Assembly: GCA_947629485.1 (NCBI GenBank)
Contig: CANRDX010000004.1
Coordinates: 1-64,000 of the forward strand
Reading direction: 5' to 3'
DNA length: 64,000 bases
Source of the DNA: an uncultured Clostridia bacterium
GTDB lineage: Bacteria; Bacillota; Clostridia; Christensenellales; Borkfalkiaceae
Shown here: positions 33,782 to 44,113 of the stretch, in pieces
Numbering within the stretch: the stretch's first letter is position 1
How the letters are laid out: every line of letters begins with the position of its first letter
Notes under the pieces: generated by a model
Databases searched by the model: none
What the model saw: the letters and a program-made list of their open reading frames with translations, nothing else
Told to the model about the DNA's origin: nothing
Translations under genes and position numbers: made by a program

Positions 33782-35482
33782 TTACGTCAATGTTTCGATG
33801 GCGTGCGCGATATATGTGATGTGGTCCGCCGCCCTTTCGAGATTTCCCACGAGGTTGATGAACACCCCCGAGTTCTGCGGCTGGCATCTTCCCTCGTTGA
33901 GGCGCTTGATGTGCCGATCGACGAGAACGCGCCGATCGCTGTCGATCTCGTCTTCCAGCTCGTCCACTTTGGCGAGGCTCGGGATATCCTTGTAGAGGAA
34001 CGCCGCGAGGCTCAGAGCATACAGCTCCTTGATCTTGGCGTACATCGCCGAGATCATTTCGAGGAACTCGTCCGAGAAGATCAGCTCGTCCTCGACATAG
34101 TGGCGGGTATATTTGGTGATGTTATCGGCAAGTTCGCCGATACGCATGATGTCGTTAAAGACGTAGTGCAGCGAGGAGACCGTCTTTTCCTCCTCCATGA
34201 CGAGGGAGGTCGCGGACAGCTTGACGAGATAGGAGATGCCCTTTCTGTTCGCGTCCGAAAGGTTGCGGTTGTGCTCGCTCACCGTTTCGGCGCTCCCCTC
34301 GTCCTTCGCGAGGAAGGCGTTGAAGGAGACGTCGAGGGTGTCCATCGCATACGAGAACATCTTGCCCGTCTGCTGGTAGACATAGCCGAGCGCGACGGAG
34401 GGGCCGCGGAGAAGGCGGTCGTCGAGGTCGCCGAAAATCTCCTCCGCCCTTTGCCCTTGCGCCTTCTTCTCCTTTTTTTCGGGAATGATGTGCTCCGCGA
34501 GCCAGACGAACACGTTGATGAGGGGCAGAAAGAGCAGGGCGTTCACCACGTTGAAAAGGGTGTGGAAGGTAGCGATCTGGAAGGTCGGCCCCAGCCCCGT
34601 CTTTCCGAACGCGGTGATGTCGTCGGGGAAGATGCCCGCGAGCACGGTATGCGAAAAGCCGCTCCAACAGACGAGAACGACGGTGAAGATGATCGCGCCG
34701 AAGAAGTTGAACAGGAAGTGGATGAGCGCGGCGCGCTTGGCGTTGGTGCTCGCCCCGAGCGAGGAGATGAGCGCGGTGACGCAGGTGCCGATGTTGGAGC
34801 CGATGATGATATAGAGAGGCGCGTTCCCTCCCCCGCCGATGACAAGCCCGAGGGAAGCCATCGTGATGATGATGGCGTTCACCGCCGTGGAACTCTGCAC
34901 GAGCGCGGTGATGGCGATGCCGATGAGAAGGAGAAGAAGCGGATGAAGCTGCGTGCCGAGGATCTTCGAGACCATTTCAAAGGCGTCCGTCCCCTCCTCG
35001 AAGGTGAGCGCGGACGACATGAGTTTCAGCCCCACGAAGATGAGGCCGAACGCCGCGACGACGTTGCCGACCGACTTCAATCTCTCGCTCTTGGAGAACA
35101 TCGTGATGAACACGCCGACCGCGGCGAGGACGAGGAACACCGCCGTGATATCCGACCCCGCAAGGGCGATGACCCACGCGTTGAGGGTGGTGCCGATGTT
35201 CGCGCCCATGATGATGGCGGTCGCCTGAAAGAGCGTCATGATGCCCGCGTTGACGAGACCGACGACCATGACCGTCGTAAAGGCGGAGCTTTGCCCGACG
35301 ATCGTCATCGCCGTGCCGATGCCGACGCCCGCGAACCTGTTCTTCGCCGTCTTATCGAGCATGGATCTGAGCCTTCCGTGCGCGAGCTTGGTCATATTCT
35401 CCGACAAGATCTTCATGCCGACGAGGAACGTCCCCAAGCCGCCGAAGATCTGCAAGATGATTTTTACGATTTCCCATGCCAT
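33782..35482 (-). CDS. Na/Pi cotransporter family protein with PhoU-like domain
   Basis: This 566-aa protein has an N-terminal membrane part (about residues 1-320) with the two inverted QSS repeats of the NptA/PNaS family: VGQSSAFTTVMVVGLV and ALVQSSTAVNAIIITMA. GANIGTTLNAW and GSNIGTCVTAL lie next to them. The C-terminal roughly 200 residues are a soluble, helical PhoU-like domain (VKLSATSLVMEEEKTVSSLHYVFNDIMRIGELADNI). It is predicted to move phosphate with sodium, perhaps as an exporter or uptake system; some members have also been linked to c-di-AMP or phosphate homeostasis. The start has agaggg nearby. Confidence 0.92.
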   Translation of the reverse strand: MAWEIVKIILQIFGGLGTFLVGMKILSENMTKLAHGRLRSMLDKTAKNRFAGVGIGTAMTIVGQSSAFTTVMVVGLVNAGIMTLFQATAIIMGANIGTTLNAWVIALAGSDITAVFLVLAAVGVFITMFSKSERLKSVGNVVAAFGLIFVGLKLMSSALTFEEGTDAFEMVSKILGTQLHPLLLLLIGIAITALVQSSTAVNAIIITMASLGLVIGGGGNAPLYIIIGSNIGTCVTALISSLGASTNAKRAALIHFLFNFFGAIIFTVVLVCWSGFSHTVLAGIFPDDITAFGKTGLGPTFQIATFHTLFNVVNALLFLPLINVFVWLAEHIIPEKKEKKAQGQRAEEIFGDLDDRLLRGPSVALGYVYQQTGKMFSYAMDTLDVSFNAFLAKDEGSAETVSEHNRNLSDANRKGISYLVKLSATSLVMEEEKTVSSLHYVFNDIMRIGELADNITKYTRHYVEDELIFSDEFLEMISAMYAKIKELYALSLAAFLYKDIPSLAKVDELEDEIDSDRRVLVDRHIKRLNEGRCQPQNSGVFINLVGNLERAADHITYIAHAIETLT

Positions 35483-35514
35483 ACGATTTCCCTCTGCCGC
35501 ACCGATCGAATACC

Positions 35515-35544
35515 ATTATAACAGGAAACGGGCGGGTTTGTCAC
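35515..35544 (-). promoter_or_regulatory. Promoter of the Na/Pi cotransporter gene
   Basis: On the minus strand GTGACA (35539-35544), 18 bp, TATAAT (35515-35520), with a leader of about 26 nt. Confidence 0.6.
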
Positions 35545-35580
35545 GCAATTTGCGGAAGATGGCTGAAATTGCTTTTCATA

Positions 35581-35605
35581 GAAAAAACACGCCGCGGGGC
35601 GTGTT
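35581..35605 (-). terminator. Terminator of the topoisomerase operon
   Basis: The stem aacacgcc-gcgg-ggcgtgtt (35586-35605) is followed on the minus strand by a run of T's, 8 nt after the stop. Confidence 0.85.
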
Positions 35606-35612
35606 CTTTCGG

Positions 35613-38039
35613 TCAGTCGTCGCATTCGCGGTATTTCATGGCGATTACTTCCTTTGCGGTCCACTTTACGTTTTTGAGCGCCCTGCCGCGCGTATTCGTC
35701 GCGTCGATGGGAATTTCTTCGGTGGAGATCTCGGTCATGGTACCCTCGTCCGTCGTCACGGCGAGCATATAGGGGACGGTCACATACTCCGCGAAGAGGA
35801 CTTCTTCGCCTTTGAGCGAGGCGATCTGCACCCCCTTGCGGTAGCGGGGAAGCGTATCCACCTGCGCGGCGATGACGCGTTTCCACCTTCCGCCCGTGAT
35901 CGCGACGACGATCTCGCCCTCGCCGTCGATCTGCGAGGCAAAGAGCACTTCGTCGCCCTCGTTGAGGTTCATGCCCTTCACGCCGCCCGAAATGCGGCCC
36001 TGCAAGGGGATATCGTCCTTTCTTGCGTTGAGGCACATGCCCTTTTTCGAAACGAAGAACACGGTGACGCCCTCTTCGGCGGAATCGATCTGCACGGAGA
36101 CGACGCGGTCGCCCTCCGCAAGACGGATCGCCTGAAAAGACTTTTTGGAGAGATTGTATTCGCTCCACGCCGTCTTTTTGAGCATTCCCTGCGCCGTGAT
36201 GAAGAGCAGATTCCCCTCGGGGAACGCCTTCAAGACCGCGACGGGCCGCTCGCCCTTTTCGGCGTCCTCGAAGAGATCCGCAAGGGCGTAGCCGCTTTCC
36301 GTGAACTTCTTCATGCAGTCCATGCCGTAGATACGGTAGCAATTCCCGAGGTCGGAGAAGATGAGAATCAGCTCGTCGGACATCACGCGCACACTCCCCG
36401 TGACGACGGCGCCCTTGCGCGAGACGGGATTTTGCGAGAATTGGGTGAAGCTCTTCTCCGTCACGCACTTGATCTTGCCGTCGGCGGTGATGAGCATCAC
36501 GCTGGGAACGCCCGGCTCGCGGATATCGTTGCGCTCCGCGTCGGCGTCCGCCTCGTTGTAGACGAGCACGGATCTGCGCGGCGTCTTGTATTTCTTCTTG
36601 ATTTCGAGAAGTTCCTCCTTCACGACCTGCAACTGCAACCGTGTGCTGCCCACGATCGCCGTGAGCTTTTCGATGAGGATCTTCAACGCTTTCAGCTCCT
36701 CTTCGAGCTTGAACACTTCGAGTTTCGTGAGGCGGGCGAGGCGAAGGTCGAGAATGGCTTGCGCCTGCTTTTCGGAGAGATCGAAGCGTGCGCGGAGCTT
36801 GTCGCGCGCGTCTGCGGTGGAATCCGCGCCCTTGATGATCTTGATCACCTCGTCGATATTCCGCACGGCGATGATGAGACCTTCGAGGATATGGCAGCGC
36901 TCCTTTGCTTGGTTTAAGTCGAAGCGGGTGCGGCGCAAAACGACGTCGCGCTGGTAATCGACGTAGTGGCGGACGATCTCCATCAGCCCCAGAAGCACGG
37001 GCTTGCCGCCCGCGATCGCCACCATGTTCATGCCGAACGTGGTTTCGAGATCGGTGTATTTATAGAGGAGCTTCAATAGTTTGGGGATATCCGTGCCGCC
37101 CTTGACTTCGACGACGGCGCGCATTCCCACGCGGTCGCTCTCGTCGGTGACGCGCACCACGCCCGCAAGTTCCTCCTTCTTCTCTTCGCGAAGCTCCGCG
37201 ATCTTCCTGAGGAGCGCCGCCTTGTTCACCTGATAGGGAAGTTCGGTGATGACGATCTGCTTTTTATCCGCCTCCCCGGGTTCCACCTTGATCTTGGCGC
37301 GAAGCGTTATGCGCCCCTTCCCCGTTCTGTACGCTTCGTGCAGTTCGTTGGCGATGATATATCCCCCCGTCGGAAAATCGGGCGCGGGGATATATTTCAT
37401 CATGGATTCGAGATTCATGCGCGGGTTGTCGATAAAGGCGACGACGCCGTCGATCGTCTCGGCGAGGTTGTGGGGCGGGATATTCGTCGCAAGCCCGACC
37501 GCGATCCCCGAAGCGCCGTTGACAAGGAGATTGGGGAAGCGCCCGGGAAGCATATCCGGCTCTTTCAGCGAATCGTCGAAATTGAGGGAGAAGGGCACGG
37601 TGTTCTTTTCGAGGTCTTTCAGAAGCTCGAGCGCGATGGGTTCGAGCCTCGCCTCGGTATAGCGCATCGCGGCGGCGGGATCGCCGTCTACGGAGCCGAA
37701 ATTCCCGTGTCCGTTCACGAGCGTTTTGCCCATGTTGAAATCCTGCGCCATGCGCACCATCGCGTCGTAGACGGAGGAATCCCCGTGCGGGTGATACTTG
37801 CCCATGCAGTCGCCGACGATGCGCGCCGATTTCTTGTGCGGCTTGTCCGGCGTAAGCCCCATCTCGTACATGGTATAGAGAATTCGCCTCTGCACGGGCT
37901 TCAACCCGTCCTCGACGCGGGGCAGCGCGCGGTCGAGAATGACGAATTCCGCATAGGGGAGCATGGATTGGGGAAGCACCTCTTCGAGCGGCGTTACGAA
38001 CAGGTTGCCCTGCGGCTCGATCTCGTTAGTTTTCTTCAT
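35613..38039 (-). CDS. Type IIA DNA topoisomerase subunit A (topoisomerase IV / second gyrase type)
   Basis: This 808-aa protein has the catalytic tyrosine in [11 protein letters not shown] and the quinolone-region motif [16 protein letters not shown], in which the Ser and Asp positions tied to quinolone susceptibility are intact. NNASGIAVG-like sequence ([20 protein letters not shown]) is also present. The C-terminal domain has six beta-pinwheel-like repeats. I do not see a canonical GyrA box (QRRGGKG). The nearest place reads [12 protein letters not shown]. This argues for decatenase/relaxase (ParC-like) rather than supercoiling activity. The sequence type matches the second gyrase-like pair many Clostridia carry, often annotated either way. 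It overlaps the B-subunit gene by 14 nt, in B-then-A order. Confidence 0.88.
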   Translation of the reverse strand: MKKTNEIEPQGNLFVTPLEEVLPQSMLPYAEFVILDRALPRVEDGLKPVQRRILYTMYEMGLTPDKPHKKSARIVGDCMGKYHPHGDSSVYDAMVRMAQDFNMGKTLVNGHGNFGSVDGDPAAAMRYTEARLEPIALELLKDLEKNTVPFSLNFDDSLKEPDMLPGRFPNLLVNGASGIAVGLATNIPPHNLAETIDGVVAFIDNPRMNLESMMKYIPAPDFPTGGYIIANELHEAYRTGKGRITLRAKIKVEPGEADKKQIVITELPYQVNKAALLRKIAELREEKKEELAGVVRVTDESDRVGMRAVVEVKGGTDIPKLLKLLYKYTDLETTFGMNMVAIAGGKPVLLGLMEIVRHYVDYQRDVVLRRTRFDLNQAKERCHILEGLIIAVRNIDEVIKIIKGADSTADARDKLRARFDLSEKQAQAILDLRLARLTKLEVFKLEEELKALKILIEKLTAIVGSTRLQLQVVKEELLEIKKKYKTPRRSVLVYNEADADAERNDIREPGVPSVMLITADGKIKCVTEKSFTQFSQNPVSRKGAVVTGSVRVMSDELILIFSDLGNCYRIYGMDCMKKFTESGYALADLFEDAEKGERPVAVLKAFPEGNLLFITAQGMLKKTAWSEYNLSKKSFQAIRLAEGDRVVSVQIDSAEEGVTVFFVSKKGMCLNARKDDIPLQGRISGGVKGMNLNEGDEVLFASQIDGEGEIVVAITGGRWKRVIAAQVDTLPRYRKGVQIASLKGEEVLFAEYVTVPYMLAVTTDEGTMTEISTEEIPIDATNTRGRALKNVKWTAKEVIAMKYRECDD

Positions 38040-40089
38040 CGGCGCCCTCCTTCTTCATCTTTACTCTCTCGATAAACGGATCGATCTTGTTGAAATTCGC
38101 GTTCCGCGCCAAAAATTCCTTCCTGCCTTCCACCCGGTCGCCCATGAGCGTCGTGATCATGTCTTCCGCCGCGACCGCGTCTTCGAGCGTGACCTGCGTG
38201 AGATTGCGCCGCGCGGGGTCCATCGTGGTCTTCCAGAGCTGCTCCGCGCTCATCTCGCCCAAGCCCTTGTAGCGTTGGATGAGATACCCGCGTCCGACTT
38301 TTTCGATCTTCTCCTGCAACTCCTTGTCGTCGTAGGCGTATTCCTCTACGCTGCCGCTTTGCTTATAGACCTTGTAGAGCGGAGGCATTCCGATGTAGAC
38401 ATGCCCCGCGGAGACAAGGGGGCGCATATAGCGGAAGAAGAACGTGAGCAGGATACAGCGGATATGAAACCCGTCCTGATCGGCATCCGAAAGAATGATC
38501 ACCTTATGATAGTTCAGCTTGTCGAGGTTGAAATCTCCCCCGATCCCCGCGCCGAGCGCGGAGATGATCGTCCTGATCTCTTCGTTGGCGAGCACCTGAT
38601 CGAGCCGCTTCTTTTCCACGTTCAGGGGCTTGCCGCGGAGGGGAAGAATGGATTGGAACTGCCGCATGCGCGCCTGCTTTGCCGTTCCGCCTGCCGAATC
38701 GCCCTCTACGATGAAGAGTTCGTTCAGCTCGGGCTTCTTCCCCGAGCAGGCGGCGAGCTTTCCGACGAGCATGAGGCTATCGATACTGTTCTTGGCGCGG
38801 GCGGTATTCTTCGCCTGCCGCGCCGCCACTCTCACGCGCGCGGCGCCCTGCGCCTTTTTGATGATCTCCTCGAAGGCGCGCTTATATTTGGGATCGGCGG
38901 CAAGGGCGCGCAGCCCCTCGACGACGCAGCTCTCCACGGGCGATTTCGCCTCGGGATTGCCGAGTTTGGTCTTTGTCTGCCCCTCGAACTGCACGTTCTT
39001 CATCTTGATCGAGAGCACCGCCGTAAGCCCTTCCCTGAAATCGTCTCCGAGGAAGTTGGGATCCTTGTCTTTGAGCATCTTGTTGTCCCGCGCGTAGTCG
39101 TTGAGCATGCGGGTGAGGCCGCCGCGGAAGCCGATCTCGTGGAATCCCCCCTCGGGCGTCGGGATATTGTTGACGAAGGAGAAGAGGCTCTCGGTAAATT
39201 CCGTGGAGTGCTGGATGGAGAACTCGATTAAAATATTGTCCTTTTGCGCCTTGTAGTAGAGGGGCTTGGAGTAGAGCTTGGTCTTGCCCTCGTTGAGATA
39301 GGAGACGAAGTCCGAGATCCCCCCGTCGTAGCAGAACATCGTCGAATAGGGCTGCACCGACCCCATGAGATCGAGCTGAACGTCCTGCGTCGCCTCCCCC
39401 TTCGCCGCGTTGTATTCGTTGAGCGTGATGCGCTCGTCGGTCAGCGTGATGGTAAGCCCGCGGTTGAGAAAGGCAAGCTCGTTGAGCCTGTGCTCGATCG
39501 TAGAGAGGGAGAATTCCGTCGTCTGGAACACGGCGTCGTCGGGCAGAAAGTGCACAAAGGTGCCGTGCCGTTTGGTGCGCTGTTTGGTGTTGACGAGCGG
39601 CCCCGTGGGGATCCCCGATTCGTATTTCTTCTTTTCCTTGTCGTAATAGGAGCGGAAGCTCATCTCCCACGTCGTGCCGTCTCTGTAAACGCGGACTTTG
39701 AGCCACTTGGAGAGGGCGTTGGTCACCGAGGCGCCCACGCCGTGCAAGCCGCCCGAGAAGGAATAGTTGTGTTCGTCGAACTTTCCCCCCGCGTGCAGCT
39801 GGGTGTAGACGACCTGCACCCCCGAGACCTTCGTCTTGGGGTGGATGTCGGTGGGGATACCCCTTCCGTTGTCCTCGACGGAGACGCTACCGTCCTTGTA
39901 GATGCGAACGTCGATCCTGTCCGCATAGCCGTTCGCCGCCTCGTCGACGGCGTTGTCCACGATCTCCCAGAGAATGTGATGGAGACCCTTCGGCCCCGTC
40001 GAACCGATGTACATGCCGGGGCGCAGGCGCACGGCGTCTAACCCTTCCAAAATGGTGATGTCGCGCGCGTCGTAATGATTTTGTGCCAT
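38026..40089 (-). CDS. Type IIA DNA topoisomerase subunit B (topoisomerase IV / second gyrase type)
   Basis: This 687-aa subunit has the GHKL ATPase motifs [44 protein letters not shown] and GLHGVGASV. The TOPRIM residues [16 protein letters not shown] and [12 protein letters not shown] are also present. It binds ATP and acts with the adjacent A subunit to pass DNA strands. I chose the start [11 protein letters not shown], which has tgagg upstream and matches family starts. A second ATG nine codons earlier lies only five bases after a TATAAT, so both could be used. Length fits ParE/short GyrB without the large insertion of enterobacterial GyrB. Confidence 0.92.
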   Translation of the reverse strand: MAQNHYDARDITILEGLDAVRLRPGMYIGSTGPKGLHHILWEIVDNAVDEAANGYADRIDVRIYKDGSVSVEDNGRGIPTDIHPKTKVSGVQVVYTQLHAGGKFDEHNYSFSGGLHGVGASVTNALSKWLKVRVYRDGTTWEMSFRSYYDKEKKKYESGIPTGPLVNTKQRTKRHGTFVHFLPDDAVFQTTEFSLSTIEHRLNELAFLNRGLTITLTDERITLNEYNAAKGEATQDVQLDLMGSVQPYSTMFCYDGGISDFVSYLNEGKTKLYSKPLYYKAQKDNILIEFSIQHSTEFTESLFSFVNNIPTPEGGFHEIGFRGGLTRMLNDYARDNKMLKDKDPNFLGDDFREGLTAVLSIKMKNVQFEGQTKTKLGNPEAKSPVESCVVEGLRALAADPKYKRAFEEIIKKAQGAARVRVAARQAKNTARAKNSIDSLMLVGKLAACSGKKPELNELFIVEGDSAGGTAKQARMRQFQSILPLRGKPLNVEKKRLDQVLANEEIRTIISALGAGIGGDFNLDKLNYHKVIILSDADQDGFHIRCILLTFFFRYMRPLVSAGHVYIGMPPLYKVYKQSGSVEEYAYDDKELQEKIEKVGRGYLIQRYKGLGEMSAEQLWKTTMDPARRNLTQVTLEDAVAAEDMITTLMGDRVEGRKEFLARNANFNKIDPFIERVKMKKEGADEEN

Positions 40090-40121
40090 AGCAACCTCAA
40101 CAGTAAATTCTTCCATTTTCG

Positions 40122-40151
40122 ATTATACCACGGATTGTGTAGGAATTGCAA
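40122..40151 (-). promoter_or_regulatory. Promoter of the topoisomerase operon
   Basis: On the minus strand TTGCAA (40146-40151), 18 bp, TATAAT (40122-40127). An in-frame ATG begins five bases after the -10. The preferred start lies 27 bases further. Confidence 0.75.
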
Positions 40152-40254
40152 GTATTTTCCCGCATTTTGTGGTTTTATGAGATACCGCCGCCCCCGCCGC
40201 TTTCGCCGCGCCCGAAAAAGAAGATCGCGCGGTTTCGATTTTTTCGCCCACAGG

Positions 40255-40283
40255 TTGACATTTTTCCCGCGGTATGATATTCT
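40255..40283 (+). promoter_or_regulatory. Rubrerythrin promoter, extended -10
   Basis: TTGACA (40255-40260), 17 bp, TATTCT (40278-40283), preceded by TGA, which can serve as an extended -10. Confidence 0.65.
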
Positions 40284-40286
40284 GTA

Positions 40287-40311
40287 TTTCGGAACGGGGA
40301 ACGTTCCGAAA
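40287..40311. promoter_or_regulatory. Inverted repeat in rubrerythrin leader
   Basis: Perfect 9-bp arms TTTCGGAAC-ggggaac-GTTCCGAAA run from the transcription start into the ribosome binding site (aaaaggag). It could be a repressor operator or an RNA hairpin that occludes translation. It is not a PerR-type box. Confidence 0.6.
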
Positions 40312-40323
40312 AGGAGAAATTGT

Positions 40324-40866
40324 ATGGAAAAGAATCCCTATGCGGGCACAAAGACCGAAAAGAATCTTTGGGAAGCGTTTGCGGGCGAGAGCCAGGCGCG
40401 CAACAAATACACGTATTTCGCTTCCGTCGCCAAAAAAGCGGGCTACGAGCAGATCGCGGAGCTGTTCTTAAAGACGGCGGACAACGAAAAGGAGCACGCC
40501 AAGCTCTGGTTCAAGGCGCTCGGAGAACTCGGCGATACGCCCGCCAACCTGCTCCATGCCGCCGAGGGCGAAAACGCGGAATGGACGGATATGTACGAGC
40601 GCATGGCGCGCGAGGCGGAAGAGGAAGGATTCACGGCGCTCGCGGCGCAGTTCCGCGGCGTTGCGGCGATCGAAAAGGCGCACGAGGAGCGCTACCGCGC
40701 CCTTCTTCACAACATCGAAGCGAAGGAAGTGTTTGAAAAGAGCGGCGTGCAGGTCTGGGAATGCAGAAACTGCGGGCACATCGTCGTCGGCACAAAGGCG
40801 CCCGAAGTCTGCCCCGTCTGCAACCATCCGCAGGCATATTTTGAAGTCAAGAAAGATAACTATTGA
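40324..40866 (+). CDS. rbr: Rubrerythrin
   Basis: This 180-aa protein has a ferritin-like di-iron domain ([39 protein letters not shown]) and a C-terminal rubredoxin domain (CRNCGHIV...CPVCNHPQ). The domain order and spacing are classical. It reduces hydrogen peroxide with electrons from NADH/rubredoxin and protects anaerobes against oxidative stress. The track ORF start is far too early; ATGGAAAAG follows aaaaggag. The leader contains an inverted repeat that may mediate induction. It is monocistronic. Confidence 0.97.
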   Translation: MEKNPYAGTKTEKNLWEAFAGESQARNKYTYFASVAKKAGYEQIAELFLKTADNEKEHAKLWFKALGELGDTPANLLHAAEGENAEWTDMYERMAREAEEEGFTALAAQFRGVAAIEKAHEERYRALLHNIEAKEVFEKSGVQVWECRNCGHIVVGTKAPEVCPVCNHPQAYFEVKKDNY

Positions 40867-40893
40867 TCCGTATATCTCCGATCGAAAAGCAAT

Positions 40894-40914
40894 GGGCAGG
40901 GGTCTCCCCTGCCC
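40894..40914. terminator. Bidirectional terminator between rbr and the HAD gene
   Basis: A perfect 9-bp stem gggcagggg-tct-cccctgccc. It is followed by atttcgttt on the plus strand and attgctttt on the minus strand. Confidence 0.82.
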
Positions 40915-40942
40915 ATTTCGTTTGTAAAGTGCTGATCGCGCG

Positions 40943-41620
40943 TCACATCTCGCCGATGAGACGGAGCGCTTCGCCGTAATCTTGCGCGCACTTCCCCGTA
41001 TATCCCTGCGGCACGCCGCGCGCGGCATACAGTATGAAGTCGATCCCCGCGGCTTCGGCGCATGCCATGTCCGAAGTCAGGCTGTCGCCGAGCCACACGG
41101 CGCGCGATTCCGAAAACGCGGGAATGTGCGATTTTACATAGTCGGAAAAGGCCTTCGAGGGCTTGTCCGCCCCCACTTCCTCGGAGATAAAGACGTCGGA
41201 AAGATAGGGCGTAAAGCCCGCGAGCGCGATATGCGCGCGCTGGATGCGAACGCCGCCGTTCGTGACGATATACGCCCTTCCCCGCGCGGCGAGCGTGCGG
41301 AGAAATTCCGCTGCGCCCGCAAAGGGAAAGCAGAATTCGGGAAAGTTCTCCCAATATGTCTGCGCCAAAGCGGGAACGTCCGCCTCAAAGCCGCACTCCT
41401 CGCAGAGAAGCCCGAAGCGGCGCACTTTCAGCTCCTCGCGGCCGATCCCGCCCCGCTCCAAAAGTTTCCAGAGCGCGTCGTTGATGCGGTGAAAGCGGGC
41501 ATAGCATTCTTCGTCCGCGCAAAGCGAGAACGAGGAGAGCGTATGGAAAAAATTCGCCCGCTCCGCCCTGCGAAAATCGAGGAGCGTCTCGTCCATATCC
41601 AAAAGAAAGATATCCTTCAC
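40943..41620 (-). CDS. HAD-family phosphatase, YjjG-type nucleotidase
   Basis: This 225-aa haloacid-dehalogenase protein has motif I LLDMDETLLDF, motif II VTNGG, the motif III Lys in GADKPSKAF and motif IV WLGDSLTSDMACAEAAG. The helical cap between motifs I and II is of the YjjG / 2-haloacid dehalogenase type. YjjG enzymes dephosphorylate pyrimidine nucleotides, including non-canonical ones. It starts with GTG, and its tggagg ribosome binding site lies inside the end of the HelD-like gene (stop TAG shares one base). Confidence 0.88.
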   Translation of the reverse strand: MKDIFLLDMDETLLDFRRAERANFFHTLSSFSLCADEECYARFHRINDALWKLLERGGIGREELKVRRFGLLCEECGFEADVPALAQTYWENFPEFCFPFAGAAEFLRTLAARGRAYIVTNGGVRIQRAHIALAGFTPYLSDVFISEEVGADKPSKAFSDYVKSHIPAFSESRAVWLGDSLTSDMACAEAAGIDFILYAARGVPQGYTGKCAQDYGEALRLIGEM

Positions 41621-43977
41621 TATTCCTCCAAAATTGCAAGCTCGCGAAGCGCCCGCGTATAGGAAATATACTTCTCGTTTTCAGACATGCCCCTATCGTA
41701 AACCGCCACGACGGAAAATTCCAGCCCCTTGCTCTCATAGACGCTCATCACGTTGATCCCCGTCTTGGAGAGCTTGCCGCCCGAGGACAGCGCGCGGTAT
41801 CCGCGCTTGGCGAAAAGAGGCAGATATTCTTCGCGCGCGATGATGGCTTTCAGCCCCGTCTTGCCACGGAAATATCCCCCCGCCCGCCGCAGTTTGACGC
41901 GCTTTACGGGTTCTCCGTGCAGCCCTATGGGGCGCATTTGCGTATCCGTGACGCCCGAGACGTACTCCACGATCTCATTGGTGTTGCGGTAGTTGCGGTC
42001 GAGAAAATAGACGGGGCAAGAGAATTTCTCCCAGCTCTTCACGCCCCGCCACGGCGTGATGTTCTGCTTCAAATCGCCGAAGATGTTGAACGCCGCGTCG
42101 CCGTGGATGCGGCGGAGAAGGTCGTACTCCCCCTCCGAGATATCCTGCCCCTCGTCGATGAACACAAGCCCGTAGCGCGGCGTGAGCGTCCTTCCCGCTT
42201 CGGCGAGCACGCGGCAAATGGCATAGCCGTCGCTCGGGCAGACGCCGTTTACGCCGTACTTCTTTTTCTGCTTTTTGACCGTCTCGCGGTACAGCCACCG
42301 CGCGATGTCCACGCGGTCGCGGCACTTGCCAAGTTCGGCGCAGTATCCCGTGAGGCGGACGATCCCGAAAAATTCCTGCAAGAGATCGGATCCCCCACCC
42401 ATGTCTGCGATAACGGCGCTTATTTTCTCAATTTCATGCAGAAGTTCCTCCCGCCGCTCGATGCGTTCGGCGTAGGTCAGGATCTCGACGCCGCCCCGCT
42501 TTTGGCGGTAGCGTTTGAGATCTTGTATCTCACGCCCGACGGCTTCTTTGAGCGCGGAAAGATCGTCTTGCGCGGCGGAAAATATCCGCTCCCCGCTCTG
42601 GACGACAGCCTGCATGCTGCGGAAAAATTCCACGAATTGGCGGAAGAAATGATCGGGCGTGCGCGGCGGTTCGCGAAGGACGTAGGTGAGGAAATCCTCG
42701 ATCTGCACAAAGGAACTCATGAGCGCGCGGAAGGGCTTGGTGAAATAAAATCCGCCCTCGCGCTCCTTCATCTCCCCGAGCACCGCCCTGCGGATGCGCG
42801 TGGAGGCGTTCTTCACGCGCGTATAGCCCTCCCGCCGCGCCGCGCACGAAGCGAGGATGCGCTCCGAGACCTCGCGGCACTCCTCGCCCGTGAAAAGCCC
42901 GTATACGCCCGTATAGATCTTGTCCACTTTGCGCTTGACGTCTGTGCAGAACTTCTCCGAATAGAGATAGGCAAGGTATTCCTCGCTCTCCCTCTCCTTC
43001 GAGAGGCGGGCGTTCAGATCGATCCCCTCGCCGAGCAGGACTTTGAAGAAATAATTTTTGAGCGTGATGGTGCGCACCTTTTCGAGTTCGAGAAGCTGTG
43101 AAAGCTCGTCGATGAAGGCGTTGAAGCTATCCGACGGCGTAATGACGAGCGCGTCGGAGGAATTGAGCGCTTCGTTGTTGTATAGAAGATAGCTCAAACG
43201 GTGCAGAAGGATCATCGTCTTTCCGCTGCCCGCGCACCCTTGCAGAACAAAGCTCTCGCGCTCGGGCCGCGTGATGATCTCGAACTGTTTCTCCTGAATG
43301 GTCTGAATGATATCGCGGATATGCACGTCGTCTTTGCGGCTTTGGACGATGCTCCGCAGGTAGGGGTCGAAGAGGATTTCCTCGTCCCTTCCCGCGATCT
43401 CCTCGGGGGTCAGAACGTCTTTCACGGAGAGATATTCGTTCTTGAAGTCGAGCACCTTGCCGTTCTTCACCGAAAGGGAGCGGCGCAGAACCGTTCTGTA
43501 TTCGTATTCATGAATGCGGAACACGACGCGGCTCTTCTGGTAGTACCGCACCGCGAGCGGCGCGCGCCAATCCACGATTTCGAGATTGACGTCCCCCTTC
43601 TTGCCGATGTAATAGCTGTTGTACCCCTCTTCGTCGTCCACGACGTCCATGCGGGCGAAATACGGCTCCGAGAAGAAGGGCTTGTAGCCGTTCAGCTTCT
43701 TCGTTTCCGCGGCGATCTCCGCATTCTTTTCGAGAAGGAGCCGATAATCCTCCGCGGTATAGGCGTCCTGCGCGCGGATCGCGGCGATCTCCTCTTTCAG
43801 CGCGGCGATCTTGCGCTTGTAGCGCATGAGATAGAACGATTTCAGCGCGAGGAGCACCGCTTTGAGGTGCTCTTCTTCGTATGAAAACTGCTCCCCCTCG
43901 TCGAGCAGGGAGAGATACCACGCCTTATCCGCCTCTTTGTGCGGGTCCATGAGTTCTTTGGCGGGAATATGCTTCAT
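41620..43977 (-). CDS. HelD-like UvrD/Rep-family ATPase (RNA polymerase-associated helicase)
   Basis: This 785-aa superfamily I helicase-like protein has an N-terminal coiled coil (ALKEEIAAIRAQDAYTAEDYRLLLEKN). The family stretch FARMDVVDDEEGYNSYYIGKKG and IVDWRAPLAVRYY follows, then Walker A LQGCAGSGKT and Walker B LVFIDEGQD. NYRNTNEIV and a UvrD-type C-terminal motif VMSVYESKGLEFSVV are also present. This layout matches HelD of Firmicutes, which pulls stalled RNA polymerase off DNA and helps recycle it. The true start MKHIPAKELMD has ggaggag upstream; the track ORF adds 74 false residues. A co-transcribed HAD phosphatase follows. Confidence 0.88.
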   Translation of the reverse strand: MKHIPAKELMDPHKEADKAWYLSLLDEGEQFSYEEEHLKAVLLALKSFYLMRYKRKIAALKEEIAAIRAQDAYTAEDYRLLLEKNAEIAAETKKLNGYKPFFSEPYFARMDVVDDEEGYNSYYIGKKGDVNLEIVDWRAPLAVRYYQKSRVVFRIHEYEYRTVLRRSLSVKNGKVLDFKNEYLSVKDVLTPEEIAGRDEEILFDPYLRSIVQSRKDDVHIRDIIQTIQEKQFEIITRPERESFVLQGCAGSGKTMILLHRLSYLLYNNEALNSSDALVITPSDSFNAFIDELSQLLELEKVRTITLKNYFFKVLLGEGIDLNARLSKERESEEYLAYLYSEKFCTDVKRKVDKIYTGVYGLFTGEECREVSERILASCAARREGYTRVKNASTRIRRAVLGEMKEREGGFYFTKPFRALMSSFVQIEDFLTYVLREPPRTPDHFFRQFVEFFRSMQAVVQSGERIFSAAQDDLSALKEAVGREIQDLKRYRQKRGGVEILTYAERIERREELLHEIEKISAVIADMGGGSDLLQEFFGIVRLTGYCAELGKCRDRVDIARWLYRETVKKQKKKYGVNGVCPSDGYAICRVLAEAGRTLTPRYGLVFIDEGQDISEGEYDLLRRIHGDAAFNIFGDLKQNITPWRGVKSWEKFSCPVYFLDRNYRNTNEIVEYVSGVTDTQMRPIGLHGEPVKRVKLRRAGGYFRGKTGLKAIIAREEYLPLFAKRGYRALSSGGKLSKTGINVMSVYESKGLEFSVVAVYDRGMSENEKYISYTRALRELAILEE

Positions 43978-44071
43978 GCGAACTCCTCCGTTGATACCTT
44001 TAATCATACCATACTTTATGGAAATTTGCGCACCTTTTTTCAAATTTTTTTCGCGCGCCCGCAGCGGCACG

Positions 44072-44095
44072 AAAAAAGCGCGGCATGCCGCGCTT
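44072..44095 (-). terminator. Terminator after sdpI-like gene
   Basis: A perfect 10-bp stem aagcgcggca / tgccgcgctt (44076-44095) is followed on the minus strand by six T's. Confidence 0.88.
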
Positions 44096-44113
44096 CCCGT
44101 TCGTATCTCTTCT

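Noticed and set aside
32987-35521. 844-aa open frame opposite the Na/Pi cotransporter and GH51-like genes
   Set aside because: It crosses two genes in antisense and is rich in His/Asp/Arg low-complexity sequence.
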